Assembly (NCBI GenBank): GCA_021809435.1
Contig: JAKBAD010000002.1
Coordinates: forward strand, 542,836 to 606,835
Source: Pseudomonadota bacterium
GTDB taxonomy: Bacteria; Pseudomonadota; Alphaproteobacteria; Acetobacterales; Acetobacteraceae
Direction of reading: 5' to 3'
DNA: 64,000 nt
Shown here piece by piece: positions 16,871-25,781 of this stretch (position 1 is its first letter; each line of letters starts with the position of its first letter). A program made the translations under genes and the position numbers. The notes under the pieces were generated by a model. That model was not told the origin of the DNA, searched no databases, and worked only from the letters and a program-made list of their open reading frames with translations.

Positions 16871-18061
16871 ATGCGCAATGCAGATCCGCCCGTTTCCGCG
16901 CCCGTGCTGCTGCTGGCCACCGCCTGCGGCGTTCTGGTGGCCAATATTTACTACGCCCAGCCCCTCATCGCCCTCATCGGGCCAGATATCGCCTTGAGTC
17001 CGCGCGGCATGAGCCTGATCGTCAGCCTCACCCAGGCCGGCTACGCGCTGGGGCTGGTGGCGCTCGTCCCGCTGGCCGATTTGTTCGAGACCCGCCGTCT
17101 TGTTCTCACAACTGTCATGGTCTCGCTGCCCGCCCTGCTGCTGGCCGCCGCCGCGCGCTCTGGGCTCGCCATGCTCATCGCCAGCGTGCTCATCGGCCTC
17201 ACCTCGGTCTCGGTGCAAATGCTGGTGCCCGTCGCCGCCCGCCTCACCCCCCCAAACAAGCGCGGCCAGGTGGTCGGCACGGTCATGAGCGGCCTGCTGC
17301 TGGGCATTTTGCTCTCCCGCCCGGCGGCGGCGCTCATCGCGGGGTGGTTTGGCTGGCGGGCGGTATTTCTGGTCTCTTGCGTGGTCACGGCGGCCATGGC
17401 GGCGGGGCTGCGCCTGGCGCTGCCGCTTTGCCCGCCAGAGTCCCGGCTCAGCTACGGCGCGCTGCTGGCCTCCATGCTCACCCTGCCGCTCCGCCTGCCC
17501 ATGCTGCGGGTGCGCATGCTCATCCAGGCGGTCAGCTTCTTCGGCATCTCGGTGTTCTGGACCCAGGCGCCCGTCTATCTCCACACCAATTTCGGCTTTT
17601 CCTCCTTCGGCATTTCGGGCTTCGCCCTGGCCGGCGCGGCGGGCGCACTGGTGGCGCCGCTGGCGGGCCGCCTGGCCGATTTCGGCTATAGCCGCCAAGC
17701 CACCTGGGCCGGGCTGGTGCTGGTGGCGGGCGGCTTCGTGCTGGGCTGGCTGGGTGGCGAGCGTCACAGCCTGGCGCTGCTGGTGGCCGCCGCCATCGCG
17801 GTCGATGGCGGGGTGCAGTTCAATCTCCCCGTCGGCCAGCGCGCCATTTACACCGAGGCGCCCGAGCTGCGCGCCCGCCTCACCGGCCTGTTCATCGCCA
17901 GCTTCTTCGCCGCCGGCGCGGCCGGCACGGCGCTTTCGGGGCCGGTCCTGGCGCTGTGGGGCTGGAACGGGCTGTGCCTCTCCTGCGCCGCCCTGCCGCT
18001 GCTGGTGCTGGGCTTCATTCTGGTCCGGGGCGCCTATGCGCCGGGCATGGCCCCGGCATGA
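16871..18061 (+). CDS. MFS transporter (YnfM-like efflux permease)
   Basis: Twelve-helix permease of 396 residues. It begins LLATACGVLVANIYYAQPLIALIG and has motif A-like LADLFETRRL after helix 2 and a motif C-like region GTVMSGLLLGILLSRPAAALIAGW, which is typical of drug or metabolite antiporters. The stop overlaps the ATG of the next gene (ATGA), so it is coupled to an N-formylglutamate amidohydrolase. The substrate is unknown. Confidence 0.9.
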   Translation: MRNADPPVSAPVLLLATACGVLVANIYYAQPLIALIGPDIALSPRGMSLIVSLTQAGYALGLVALVPLADLFETRRLVLTTVMVSLPALLLAAAARSGLAMLIASVLIGLTSVSVQMLVPVAARLTPPNKRGQVVGTVMSGLLLGILLSRPAAALIAGWFGWRAVFLVSCVVTAAMAAGLRLALPLCPPESRLSYGALLASMLTLPLRLPMLRVRMLIQAVSFFGISVFWTQAPVYLHTNFGFSSFGISGFALAGAAGALVAPLAGRLADFGYSRQATWAGLVLVAGGFVLGWLGGERHSLALLVAAAIAVDGGVQFNLPVGQRAIYTEAPELRARLTGLFIASFFAAGAAGTALSGPVLALWGWNGLCLSCAALPLLVLGFILVRGAYAPGMAPA

Positions 18062-18930
18062 GCGCGGCGCCCCCCCTCATTCTGCACCGCCCCGCCCGCC
18101 AGCGCGCGGCCCTGGTGCTCACCTCGCCCCATTCCGGGCGCCTCTACAGCCCCGCCTTCCTGGCCGGCTCGCGGCTCGATTCCCAAGCCATCCGCCGCTC
18201 CGAGGATTGCTTCGTCGATGAGCTGTTCGCCGCCGCCCCCGCGCTCGGCGTGCCGCTGCTCGCCGCCACCTTCCCCCGCGCTTATTGCGACGCCAACCGC
18301 GAGGCCTGGGAACTCGACCCCACGATGTTCTCAGACCCCCTGCCCCCTTACGCCAACACCAGTTCGCCACGCGTGGCCGCCGGGCTTGGCACCATCGCGC
18401 GCATCGTCGGCACGTCCGAGCCCATCTATGCCCGCCCCCTCACCTTCGCCGAGGCGCAAACCCGCATCGCGCAATGCTGGCAGCCCTTCCACGCCGCGCT
18501 GCGCGGGCTGATCGCCGAAACCCTCGACCAGTTCGGCCATTGCCTGGTGCTCGACTGCCACTCCATGCCCTCGGCCCCCGGCCGCCCACCGCGCGCCGAG
18601 CTGGTGCTGGGCGATGGCCACGGCACCTGCTGCGCCCCGGCCTGGAGCCGCTTCGTGACCGCCGAATTCACCGCCCTCGGGCTGAAAGTGCGCCGCAACG
18701 ACCCCTATGCCGGCGGCTACATCACCCGCCATTACGGCCGCCCGGCCGAGGGCGTGCAGGTCATGCAGCTCGAACTGGCCCGCGGCCTCTACATGCACGA
18801 GCGCCAGTTTCTCAAACATGCCGGGTTCGAGGATCTGCGCGCCCGCCTCACCCGCTTCCTTGAAACCATGACCGAAGCCGTGCGCTTATTCGGCGCCCCC
18901 GGCCCCACCCTGCGCGCGGCGGCCGAATAA
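18058..18930 (+). CDS. N-formylglutamate amidohydrolase
   Basis: Zinc amidohydrolase of 290 residues. Motifs: LTSPHSGRLY (metal-binding His), RSEDCFVDELF, FPRAYCDANREAWELDP, LVLDCHSMPS, and the C-terminal NDPYAGGYITRHYG, all as in the HutG/FGase family. It releases formate from N-formylglutamate or related N-formyl amino acids. ATG 18058 overlaps the permease stop; the open frame runs upstream to 17956. No other hut genes are nearby, so a role outside histidine degradation is possible. Confidence 0.93.
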   Translation: MSAAPPLILHRPARQRAALVLTSPHSGRLYSPAFLAGSRLDSQAIRRSEDCFVDELFAAAPALGVPLLAATFPRAYCDANREAWELDPTMFSDPLPPYANTSSPRVAAGLGTIARIVGTSEPIYARPLTFAEAQTRIAQCWQPFHAALRGLIAETLDQFGHCLVLDCHSMPSAPGRPPRAELVLGDGHGTCCAPAWSRFVTAEFTALGLKVRRNDPYAGGYITRHYGRPAEGVQVMQLELARGLYMHERQFLKHAGFEDLRARLTRFLETMTEAVRLFGAPGPTLRAAAE

Positions 18931-18945
18931 CCCCCCAACAGGGCG

Positions 18946-19035
18946 AAAAAAAAGGCGGCGCAAAAATGCGCCGCCAAGTTTAGGGAGGAAACGTCCAAGA
19001 AACAGGGGAGAAAACTCACCCTGTGACCCGATATG
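18946..19035 (-). ncRNA. Candidate trans-acting sRNA with an anti-Shine-Dalgarno loop
   Basis: A minus-strand intrinsic terminator (stem GGCGGCGCA/TGCGCCGCC at 18954-18975, loop of four T, then eight T) has no protein gene upstream of it. Reading towards it, a first hairpin (19002-19024, ACAGGG...CCCUGU) is followed by GUUU-CCUCCCU-AAAC (18978-18992), which shows the CCUCCCU anti-SD sequence in its loop. A -35-like TTGCAC and -10-like CTACAT lie upstream near 19038-19067. The layout resembles alphaproteobacterial sRNAs with CCUCC loops. The start is a guess. Confidence 0.5.
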
Positions 19036-19229
19036 TAGCTCAGACTTATGCTGCGGTGCAAGATAAATTTTGCATTGCAACATGCGCCAGGCGCATTTCA
19101 CCAATGCGTTAGTTATTTTCCCCTTCTCGGCCCATTTTCCGTGCTTCCCCCCAGAAAAGAGGCTTTACGGCCAGCCCAACGCCGCTTATGAGCGGTCAGC
19201 ACCAGGCGGCTTGCCGCCCGGCGCGGCGT

Positions 19230-19322
19230 GGAGGGGTGGCCGAGAGGCTGAAGGCGGCGGTTTGCTAAACCGTTATACGCTGTCAAGGCGTATCGTGGGT
19301 TCGAATCCCATCTCCTCCGCCA
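19230..19322 (+). tRNA. tRNA-Ser(GCT)
   Basis: A class II tRNA with a long variable arm. The acceptor GGAGGGG pairs with CTCCTCC before the discriminator G and an encoded CCA. The anticodon arm GCGGT-TTGCTAA-ACCGT gives anticodon GCT at 19264-19266. The T arm contains GGTTCGAATCC. Confidence 0.97.
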
Positions 19323-19518
19323 GCCGCGATTAATCCCCTTGAAAACATTGCTGTTTTTTATGTCCCCGCACGCGCGCACGGCCAACCGCGCCGCCCCCGG
19401 AAAGGACAGTCCCTCTCCATAAAACCGCTTGTCAAAGCCCCCCACAGCCCCCATGAGTACCACCCATCACGCTATTGTGACCAAACCAACCCGTCGCCCG
19501 TGATCGGACCTCTCGACC

Positions 19519-20646
19519 ATGACCGTGAGTTTGCAGTCCCTGTTTCTGGCCATGGTCGTGGTGACCCTGCTGGCCGCGGGCAACTGCCTGCTGGCATGGC
19601 TGCAACATCGCCGCGAGCCCTCATTGCTCTGGATGGGCCTGTCCTCCCTCACCGCCTGCCTGGCCATCACCCTGCGCGTCCATTTACCCCTCGAACCCGC
19701 CATCATCATCGCCACACCGCTGTTTCTGGTCAGTTTCGGCCTCATCTGGGTGGCGCTGCGCACCCTCAATAACGAACCGCCCGAAGCCGCCGCCGTCATC
19801 TTACCGATTCTCGTCTGGCTGGGTTTATGTTTCTCTGACAAATTCCGCGGTCAGATGGACCTGCGAATCGGGCTCGGCCTGCTGCTCGCCCTCATCCCCA
19901 TCAGCCTGACCACCCACGAGCTCTGGACCATGCGCGCCACCTCGCGCGTCATACGCTGGCCCTTGCTGGGGCTGATGGGGCTGCAAATGCTGCTCATGCT
20001 CCACCGCGCCGTGCGCTCTCTGCTCTGGCCCCAAATCGCCTATGCCCCGCTCGGCCGCACGCCCGGTGCCAATATCCTGATCATCGACATCTTGGTCATC
20101 ATGCTCATCCTGTCCTCGAGCATGGTCAGCCTGGTGAAGGACAAAACCCTGCGTCAGCAGCACCAGAACGCCCGCACCGACCCGCTCACCGGCCTCACCA
20201 CACGCTGGTATTTCGATATCACCCTCCCCAAGCGCTTCGCCCAGGCCCAGGCCGCCAGCCAGCCGCTCGCCCTCATTCTCGCCAACGCCGATCACCTGGC
20301 CGCACTCAACCACAGCCAGGGCCGGGCGGCGGGCGATCACGGCCTGCGCCTCCTGGCCAGCCTCCTCACCGCCACCGCCCGCCCCGGCGACCTCGTCGCC
20401 CGCTATGGCGGCGATGAATTTGTGCTCCTTCTCCCCAACACGCCGCTGGAAACCGCCCAGGCTCTCGCCACCGCCGCGCATGAGCAGCTACGCCTCGCCC
20501 AAGCCCCCCTCACGCTCAGCCTTGGCGTGGCGGCCTTCACCCCCGCCACCGGCCTCACCAGCGCCGACGACCTGCTCAGCGCCGCCGAACAAGCCCTCGC
20601 CGCCGCCAAATCAGCCGGCGGCGATCAGGTACGCCAGATGTTTTAG
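19519..20646 (+). CDS. Membrane-bound diguanylate cyclase
   Basis: A protein of 375 residues with about six transmembrane helices (residues 1-205) and a C-terminal GGDEF domain. The active site is RYGGDEF, and RPGD lies five residues before it, the position of the inhibitory I-site, so product feedback is expected. It makes the biofilm/motility second messenger c-di-GMP. The stop codon TAG is the first base triplet of a palindromic repeat. No EAL domain. Confidence 0.94.
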   Translation: MTVSLQSLFLAMVVVTLLAAGNCLLAWLQHRREPSLLWMGLSSLTACLAITLRVHLPLEPAIIIATPLFLVSFGLIWVALRTLNNEPPEAAAVILPILVWLGLCFSDKFRGQMDLRIGLGLLLALIPISLTTHELWTMRATSRVIRWPLLGLMGLQMLLMLHRAVRSLLWPQIAYAPLGRTPGANILIIDILVIMLILSSSMVSLVKDKTLRQQHQNARTDPLTGLTTRWYFDITLPKRFAQAQAASQPLALILANADHLAALNHSQGRAAGDHGLRLLASLLTATARPGDLVARYGGDEFVLLLPNTPLETAQALATAAHEQLRLAQAPLTLSLGVAAFTPATGLTSADDLLSAAEQALAAAKSAGGDQVRQMF

Positions 20647-20700
20647 AGCATTTTCCATTCACATGGGTTCATGAAAAATACTCTAACTCTTTGTTTAAGC
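20644..20700. repeat. AGAGCATTTTC palindromic repeat
   Basis: Inverted arms TAGAGCATTTTC (20644-20655) and AAAAATACTCTA (20674-20685) followed by ACTCTTTGTTTAAGC. This is the recognisable layout of a repeat common in alphaproteobacterial intergenic regions. It starts in the stop codon of the cyclase gene. Confidence 0.7.
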
Positions 20701-20702
20701 GG

Positions 20703-20780
20703 GAAAATCAATAAGCTAGTGTGATTCAGCTTCTGAAATTCGCGATATGAAATATCACGAATCTCAGAACCATCACACTA
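20703..20780. repeat. Palindromic repeat, copy B
   Basis: Partner of copy A at 2224-2297. Outer arms CTAGTGTGAT and ATCACACTAG are perfect, and inner arms around TCTGA/TCAGA and CGCGATAT/ATATCACG are nearly so. The CTAG at both ends would fit a MITE of the IS630/Tc1 type that duplicates TA. Confidence 0.75.
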
Positions 20781-20909
20781 GCCAGCATTTTCAGGCGTCA
20801 ATCCATACGCATATTGCCCCCTCAAATCCCCGCGCCGCCCCATGGCACAGCCGCCCGTCCCCTTCTATAGTCACCCAAAATCCCGCCCTCGCGCGCCAAG
20901 GAACCCGCC

Positions 20910-21350
20910 ATGAGCGATGTCACCATCACCATCACCCGCCAGTCCGGCTACCGCTTCCTCGTTGATTTCGGGGCCCAATACGCCTCCCTGATGGTCGATG
21001 AGCCCGCCCCCCTCGGCGCCGATAGCGGCCCCTCACCCGAGCATCTGCTCGCCGGCGCGGTGGCCAACTGCCTGTGCGCCAGCCTCACCTTCGCCTGCGC
21101 CAAATATCACGAGGATCCCGGCCCGCTGAGCGCGCGGGTCACCTGCCATACCGGCCGCAACGAGCGCAACCGCATCCGCATCACCGGCATGGATGTGCAA
21201 ATCGACATGGGCGCCACCCCCGACCTGCTCCCCCATCTCGAGCGCGCGCTCGCCAGCTTCGAGGATTTCTGCACCGTCACCCAAAGCGTTCAGCAAGGCA
21301 TCCCCGTGCAAATCAGCGTGCGCGGCCCCAACGGCGCGGTGCTGCGCTAA
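20910..21350 (+). CDS. OsmC family peroxidase-like protein
   Basis: A protein of 146 residues with the OsmC fold. The two redox cysteines lie in LLAGAVANCLCASL and ASFEDFCTVTQSV. OsmC/Ohr proteins reduce organic or fatty acid peroxides through a Cys pair, usually with lipoyl partners. The start ATG follows AAGGA. It is convergent with the GntR gene (stops 12 bp apart). Confidence 0.92.
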   Translation: MSDVTITITRQSGYRFLVDFGAQYASLMVDEPAPLGADSGPSPEHLLAGAVANCLCASLTFACAKYHEDPGPLSARVTCHTGRNERNRIRITGMDVQIDMGATPDLLPHLERALASFEDFCTVTQSVQQGIPVQISVRGPNGAVLR

Positions 21351-21361
21351 TCAGGCGGGCG

Positions 21362-22132
21362 TTACTTTCCGCTCTGCACCACATCGGCGCGCTCAATGCG
21401 CCTGAGCGAGGTCGCCAGCCGCGCCTCCTCCTCACGTATCTGCGCGGTGGTCGATTGCGTGAAGCGTATATGCGCGCCTGCCGCCGCCTCGGCCGCCGCC
21501 GCGTCGCCCGCCAGCACCGCCTCGCCAATGGCCAGATGCTGCTCCAGCAGCAAATCGCGCACCCCCGCCCGGCGGTAGAGCTGATCGCGGTTATAAAATA
21601 TGTTCTTGCGCAGCAAATCGGCCAACAGGGTCATGATGTGGAGCAGAAACACATTATGCGTGGCCTCATAAATCGCCGTGTGCAGCGCCACATCGGCATT
21701 GGCCTCGGTGGTCGGGTCATCGGCGCCGTGGGCCTCGCGCATCGCCGCCACACAGCGCGCCACCTCGCCGCGGTCAATCTCGGTGGCGCGCGCCGCCGCC
21801 AGGGCGGTGGCCTGGGGCTCCAGCATCAGCCTGAACTCAAAATAATCCGCCACGGCGCGCTCATCGCTGCCCAGCAGTTCGGCCAGCGGGTCGGCCAGCC
21901 GGTCGAGAAACCGCGCCACCACGGTGCCGCCCTTGCTGGTCACCAGCAGCCCCTTTTCCTCCAGCAATGCCAGCCCGTCGCGCAGCGAGGGGCGCGAAAC
22001 CCCCAGCGCCTCGGCCAATTCGCGCTCCGCGATCAGCTTTTCGCCAGGCTTCAACACCCCCTCCAGAATCATGGTCTGGATGCGCTCGGCAATGGCCTCG
22101 GCAAGTTTCACGGGGCGGATCGGTTCTGGCAC
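21362..22132 (-). CDS. GntR-family (FadR subfamily) regulator, probable lactate regulator
   Basis: An N-terminal winged helix (KLAEAIAERIQTMILEGVLKPGEKLIAERELAEALGVSRPSLRDGLALLEEKGLL) and an all-alpha FCD effector domain with the metal ligands in ADVALHTAIYEATHN and LLLEQHLAI. It is divergent from lutABC, so it is likely the L-lactate-responsive regulator (LldR/LutR type). GTG 22132 has GAGG at proper spacing; the frame also offers TTG 22147. Confidence 0.88.
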   Translation of the reverse strand: MPEPIRPVKLAEAIAERIQTMILEGVLKPGEKLIAERELAEALGVSRPSLRDGLALLEEKGLLVTSKGGTVVARFLDRLADPLAELLGSDERAVADYFEFRLMLEPQATALAAARATEIDRGEVARCVAAMREAHGADDPTTEANADVALHTAIYEATHNVFLLHIMTLLADLLRKNIFYNRDQLYRRAGVRDLLLEQHLAIGEAVLAGDAAAAEAAAGAHIRFTQSTTAQIREEEARLATSLRRIERADVVQSGK

Positions 22133-22171
22133 GTCTCTGGTCCTCAACTCCTGGAGATGATTTGACCATAT

Positions 22172-22189
22172 TTTCCCCAGCCTGGGAAA
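22172..22189. promoter_or_regulatory. Inverted repeat in the GntR-lut intergenic region
   Basis: TTTCCC-N6-GGGAAA, perfect arms, close to the regulator start. A candidate operator or promoter part. Confidence 0.45.
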
Positions 22190-22207
22190 TGCCCGCCCGC
22201 CTCAGGC

Positions 22208-22228
22208 TTGGTAAAATTTTCTTGCCAA
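22208..22228. promoter_or_regulatory. Candidate GntR operator upstream of lutA
   Basis: A 21-bp near-palindrome with arms TTGGTAAAA and TCTTGCCAA (seven of nine positions symmetric) that contains TTGG/CCAA half-sites of the FadR-subfamily kind. It lies 55 bp before the lutA ATG. Confidence 0.5.
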
Positions 22229-22283
22229 ACCAGGCCCGCCCGGTATAGGCCAGCCCAACACCCATCGCAAAAGGGCCGGAGCC

Positions 22284-23057
22284 ATGTCCACCCCCATCCC
22301 TCCCCCGCCGCGCGTGGCACTCTTCGCCACCTGCCTGGTCGATGCCCTGCGCCCCGCCATCGGCTTCTCGGCGCTCGAGCTGCTCGAACAGGCGGGCTGC
22401 GTGGTCGAGGTGCCGCCCACCCAAACCTGCTGCGGCCAGCCCGCCCTCAATTCGGGCGACCAGGCCGGCGCGCGCGCCCTGGCTGAGCGCAATATCGAGC
22501 TGCTCGAAGGGTTCGATGCCATCATCATCCCGTCTGGCTCCTGCGCGGGCACTCTGCGCGCCCATTACCCCGAGCTGTTCCCCCCCACCTCGCCCTGGCA
22601 TGCCCGCGCCCAGGCGCTGGCGGCCAAAACCTACGAGCTGCTCTCCTACCTCCACGACATCCGCCACTGGCGCCCGGAAAATCTGGCGCTCCCCGCCAGC
22701 TACACCTATCACGACAGCTGCTCCGGCCTGCGCGAGCTGGGCGTCAAAACCCAGCCCCGCGCGCTGCTCGCCGGCATCGCGGGCCTCACCCTCACCGAAA
22801 TGGCCGAAGCCGAAACCTGCTGCGGCTTTGGCGGCACGTTCTGCGTCAAATACCCTGCCCTCTCCACCGCCATCGTCTCCGAGAAAACCGCCAACATCGC
22901 CGCCACCGGGGCCGATCTGCTGCTGGGCGGTGATCTCGGCTGCCTCATGAACATGGCCGGGCGCCTGCACCGCCAGGGCCATCGCGTGCGCGCCTATCAC
23001 GCCGCCGAGCTGCTGGCCGGGCGCGGCGCCGCCCCCGCCATCGGAGAGCCCGAATGA
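22284..23057 (+). CDS. lutA: L-lactate oxidation Fe-S protein LutA
   Basis: (Fe-S)-binding CCG-domain protein of 257 residues, one subunit of the LutABC L-lactate dehydrogenase complex. Two CCG motifs, TCCGQPALNSG and ETCCGFGGTFC, are the expected ligands. The start follows AAAAGGGCCGGAGCC. The stop overlaps the lutB ATG (ATGA). Confidence 0.95.
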   Translation: MSTPIPPPPRVALFATCLVDALRPAIGFSALELLEQAGCVVEVPPTQTCCGQPALNSGDQAGARALAERNIELLEGFDAIIIPSGSCAGTLRAHYPELFPPTSPWHARAQALAAKTYELLSYLHDIRHWRPENLALPASYTYHDSCSGLRELGVKTQPRALLAGIAGLTLTEMAEAETCCGFGGTFCVKYPALSTAIVSEKTANIAATGADLLLGGDLGCLMNMAGRLHRQGHRVRAYHAAELLAGRGAAPAIGEPE

Positions 23058-24448
23058 CCGCCGCCTTCACCGCCCGCGCCAGCGCCGCGCTCACCGACCC
23101 CACACTCAAAACCGCCATCGAGCGCACCACCGGCAATGCCCGCGCCAAGCGCGCCGCGGCCGTGGCCGCCTGGCCCGGGTTCGAGGCCGCGCGCGATCTG
23201 GGCCGCGACATCAAAGACCATGTCACCCAAAACCTGGCTTTCTACCTGGCCACGTTCGAGCGCAACGCGATCGCCTCGGGCGCCCATGTCCACTGGGCCC
23301 GCACGGCCGATGAAGCCTGCGAAATCGTGGTGCGCCTCTGCCGCGAGGCCGGCGCCCACTCGGTCACCCGCGCCAAATCCATGCTGGGCGAGGAAATCGG
23401 CCTGCCCCACGCGCTCGAGGCCGCCGGCATCACCCGCGTCGAGACCGACCTGGCCGAGCATATCGTGCAGCTGGCGGGCGATCGTCCGTCCCACATCGTG
23501 TGGCCCGCCCTGCACAAAACCCGCGAGCAGGTGCGCGAGATGTTCGCCCGCCTGCACCACGAGCCCGGCGGGCTGGACACGGTCGAAGCCATGGTCGCCT
23601 CGGCAAGGCGCGAGCTGCGCCAGAAATTCATGCAGGCCGATGTCGGCATCTCCGGCGCCAATTTCCTCATCGCCGATACGGGCGCGGTCTGCACCGTCAC
23701 CAACGAGGGCAATGCCGAGCTCACCACCACGCCCCCGCGCCTGCACATCGTCACGGCGGGTATCGAGAAACTGGTGCCCTCCACCGCCCACGCCATGAGC
23801 CTGCTGCGCCTGCTGGTCCGCTCGGCCACGGGTGCCGAGCTCACCCAATACACCACCTTCCATTGCGGCCCCAAACGCGCCAACGACCCCGACGGCCCGT
23901 CAGAATTCCACATCGTGCTGGTCGATAATGGCCGCACCCGCATGCTCACCCAGGGGCTCGAAGACATGCTGCGCTGCCTGCGCTGCGGCGCCTGCCTCAA
24001 TCATTGCGTGGTCTATCGCCAAATCGGCGGCCACGCTTATGGCGGCACCTATCCCGGCCCCATGGGCGCCGTGCTCACCCCCGTGCTCGATGGGCTGAAA
24101 ACCGCCCAGGACCTGCCCCGCGCCTGCACCCTCAACGGATTATGCGCCGAGGTCTGCCCGGTCAAAATCCCGCTGCCCACGCTCATCAAGGGCTGGCGGG
24201 ACAAATCCTGGCGCCTGGGGCTCGAGCCCCGCGCGGCCACCCTGGCGCTCCGCCTCTGGCGCTTGGCCGCCCAGCACCCGCCACTCTACCGGCTGGGCAC
24301 GCGCCTGGCCCTGCCCCTGCTGCGCCGGTTCGCGCGCACGGGCTGGGCGCGCACCCTGCCGCTGGCCGGCGGCTGGACCGCCGCGCGCGACTTCCCCGCC
24401 CCCGCCCGTAAAACCTTCCTCGACCAGCTGAAGGAGCGCCGTAAATGA
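23054..24448 (+). CDS. lutB: L-lactate oxidation Fe-S protein LutB
   Basis: A protein of 464 residues with an N-terminal LUD domain and two ferredoxin-like 4Fe-4S sites, CLRCGACLNHC and LCAEVCPVKIPLP. LutB carries electrons in the LutABC complex that converts lactate to pyruvate. The C-terminal part is basic and Arg/Leu-rich. It overlaps lutA and lutC by 4 bp each. Confidence 0.96.
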   Translation: MTAAFTARASAALTDPTLKTAIERTTGNARAKRAAAVAAWPGFEAARDLGRDIKDHVTQNLAFYLATFERNAIASGAHVHWARTADEACEIVVRLCREAGAHSVTRAKSMLGEEIGLPHALEAAGITRVETDLAEHIVQLAGDRPSHIVWPALHKTREQVREMFARLHHEPGGLDTVEAMVASARRELRQKFMQADVGISGANFLIADTGAVCTVTNEGNAELTTTPPRLHIVTAGIEKLVPSTAHAMSLLRLLVRSATGAELTQYTTFHCGPKRANDPDGPSEFHIVLVDNGRTRMLTQGLEDMLRCLRCGACLNHCVVYRQIGGHAYGGTYPGPMGAVLTPVLDGLKTAQDLPRACTLNGLCAEVCPVKIPLPTLIKGWRDKSWRLGLEPRAATLALRLWRLAAQHPPLYRLGTRLALPLLRRFARTGWARTLPLAGGWTAARDFPAPARKTFLDQLKERRK

Positions 24449-25113
24449 CCGCGCGTGACGAGATTTTCGCCGCCCTCCCCCGCGCCGCCAGCGCCAATCC
24501 CCACGCCGATGCCGCCGCCCTGCTCGCCCGCGTGCCCGCGCTCCGCCCCGCGCGCGTCGGCCCCGACCCCGTGGCCAGCTTTCTCGCGCGCCTGACCGGC
24601 CCGGTCATCGCCGCCACCGCCGAACGCCTCGCCACCCGCGCCGAAATCCCCGCCGCCGTGCGGTCCTATCTGGCCGCCAACCAGCTGGCGCCCCGGCTCG
24701 CCCTCCAGCCCAGCGCAGCCCTCCAAACCCTCGACTGGTCGGGCATCGCCGCGCTGCCCACCATCGCGGTCGATGAGCCGGTCTCCGTCTGCGAAGCCGA
24801 TTACGCGGTGGCCGAAACCGCCTCGCTGGTGTTCCGCTCCGGCCCCCACATGCCCACTTTGTTCGCCTTTCTGCCCCTGCACCACATCGTGGTGCTCGAA
24901 GCCGCCAAAATCCTGCCCTGGCTCGAAGACGCGGCGGCCCTCGAAGCCACCCGCCCCGCGCCCCGCAACCTCAATTTCGTCACCGGCGCCTCGGGCACCA
25001 CCGATATCGAGGGCACCCTGGTCCGCGGCGCCCACGGCCCGGCGCATCTGCACGTCCTGCTCATCGGTGGACAAATAGCCGCGCTCGCGCCACAACCCGC
25101 CAATGTCCCATGA
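24445..25113 (+). CDS. lutC: Lactate utilisation protein LutC
   Basis: LUD-domain protein of 222 residues, third subunit of LutABC. The C-terminal [16 protein letters not shown] and [19 protein letters not shown] are the LUD signatures. Its last 11 bp overlap the thiE start. Confidence 0.94.
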   Translation: MTARDEIFAALPRAASANPHADAAALLARVPALRPARVGPDPVASFLARLTGPVIAATAERLATRAEIPAAVRSYLAANQLAPRLALQPSAALQTLDWSGIAALPTIAVDEPVSVCEADYAVAETASLVFRSGPHMPTLFAFLPLHHIVVLEAAKILPWLEDAAALEATRPAPRNLNFVTGASGTTDIEGTLVRGAHGPAHLHVLLIGGQIAALAPQPANVP

Positions 25114-25726
25114 TTGCCGCCTCTACCTCATCACCCCGCCCACCCTGCCGGAAGATTTCGAGCGCCAGCTCGCCACCGCGCTCGATGCCGGCGACATCGC
25201 CGCCCTCCAGCTGCGGCTGAAGCAAACGCCCGACGATGAGCTGCTCCGCACCATCGACCGGCTACGCCCCATCGCCCAGTCGCGCGGCGTGGCCTTCCTC
25301 CTCAACGACCGCCCCGATCTGGCGGTCAAATCCGGCTGCGACGGCGCCCATGTCGGCCAGACCGACATGAAACCCCGCGAGGCGCGCAAAATCCTGGGCG
25401 ACCTCACCCTCGGCGTCACCTGTCACAACTCCCGCCACCTGGCCATGGAAGCCAGCGAAGCGGGCGCCGATTACGTGGCGTTCGGCGCCTTCTTCGCCAC
25501 CCAGACCAAAGAGCCCCCCGAAATGGCCGAGCTCGAAACCCTCGAGATCTGGGCCCAGACCATGGAAATTCCCTGCGTCGCCATCGGCGGCATCACGGCG
25601 CAAAATTGCGCGCCGCTGGTGCGCGCGGGCGCCGAGTTCCTGGCGGTCGTCGGCGCGGTCTGGAATCACGAAAACGGCCCGGCGGCCGGGGTGCGCGCGC
25701 TGCTCACCGCCATCCAGTCCGCCTGA
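25103..25726 (+). CDS. thiE: Thiamine phosphate synthase
   Basis: Couples the thiazole and pyrimidine halves of thiamine. TIM-barrel motifs: [54 protein letters not shown], and CVAIGGI. Length 207. It overlaps lutC by 11 bp, so thiE is the last gene of the lut operon. The reason may simply be operon shuffling, although pyruvate dehydrogenase downstream of lactate oxidation does need thiamine diphosphate (inference). Confidence 0.93.
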   Translation: MSHDCRLYLITPPTLPEDFERQLATALDAGDIAALQLRLKQTPDDELLRTIDRLRPIAQSRGVAFLLNDRPDLAVKSGCDGAHVGQTDMKPREARKILGDLTLGVTCHNSRHLAMEASEAGADYVAFGAFFATQTKEPPEMAELETLEIWAQTMEIPCVAIGGITAQNCAPLVRAGAEFLAVVGAVWNHENGPAAGVRALLTAIQSA

Positions 25727-25728
25727 AC

Positions 25729-25765
25729 GCTAAAAGCGGCCTTGTCTTCCAAGGCCGCTTTTAGC
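25729..25765. terminator. Bidirectional terminator between thiE and the lipoprotein gene
   Basis: A perfect 15-bp stem, GCTAAAAGCGGCCTT with its complement, and a 7-nt loop. The A4/T4 blocks serve both directions; the two genes converge here. Confidence 0.85.
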
Positions 25766-25781
25766 CACACGCGCCCCCAGC

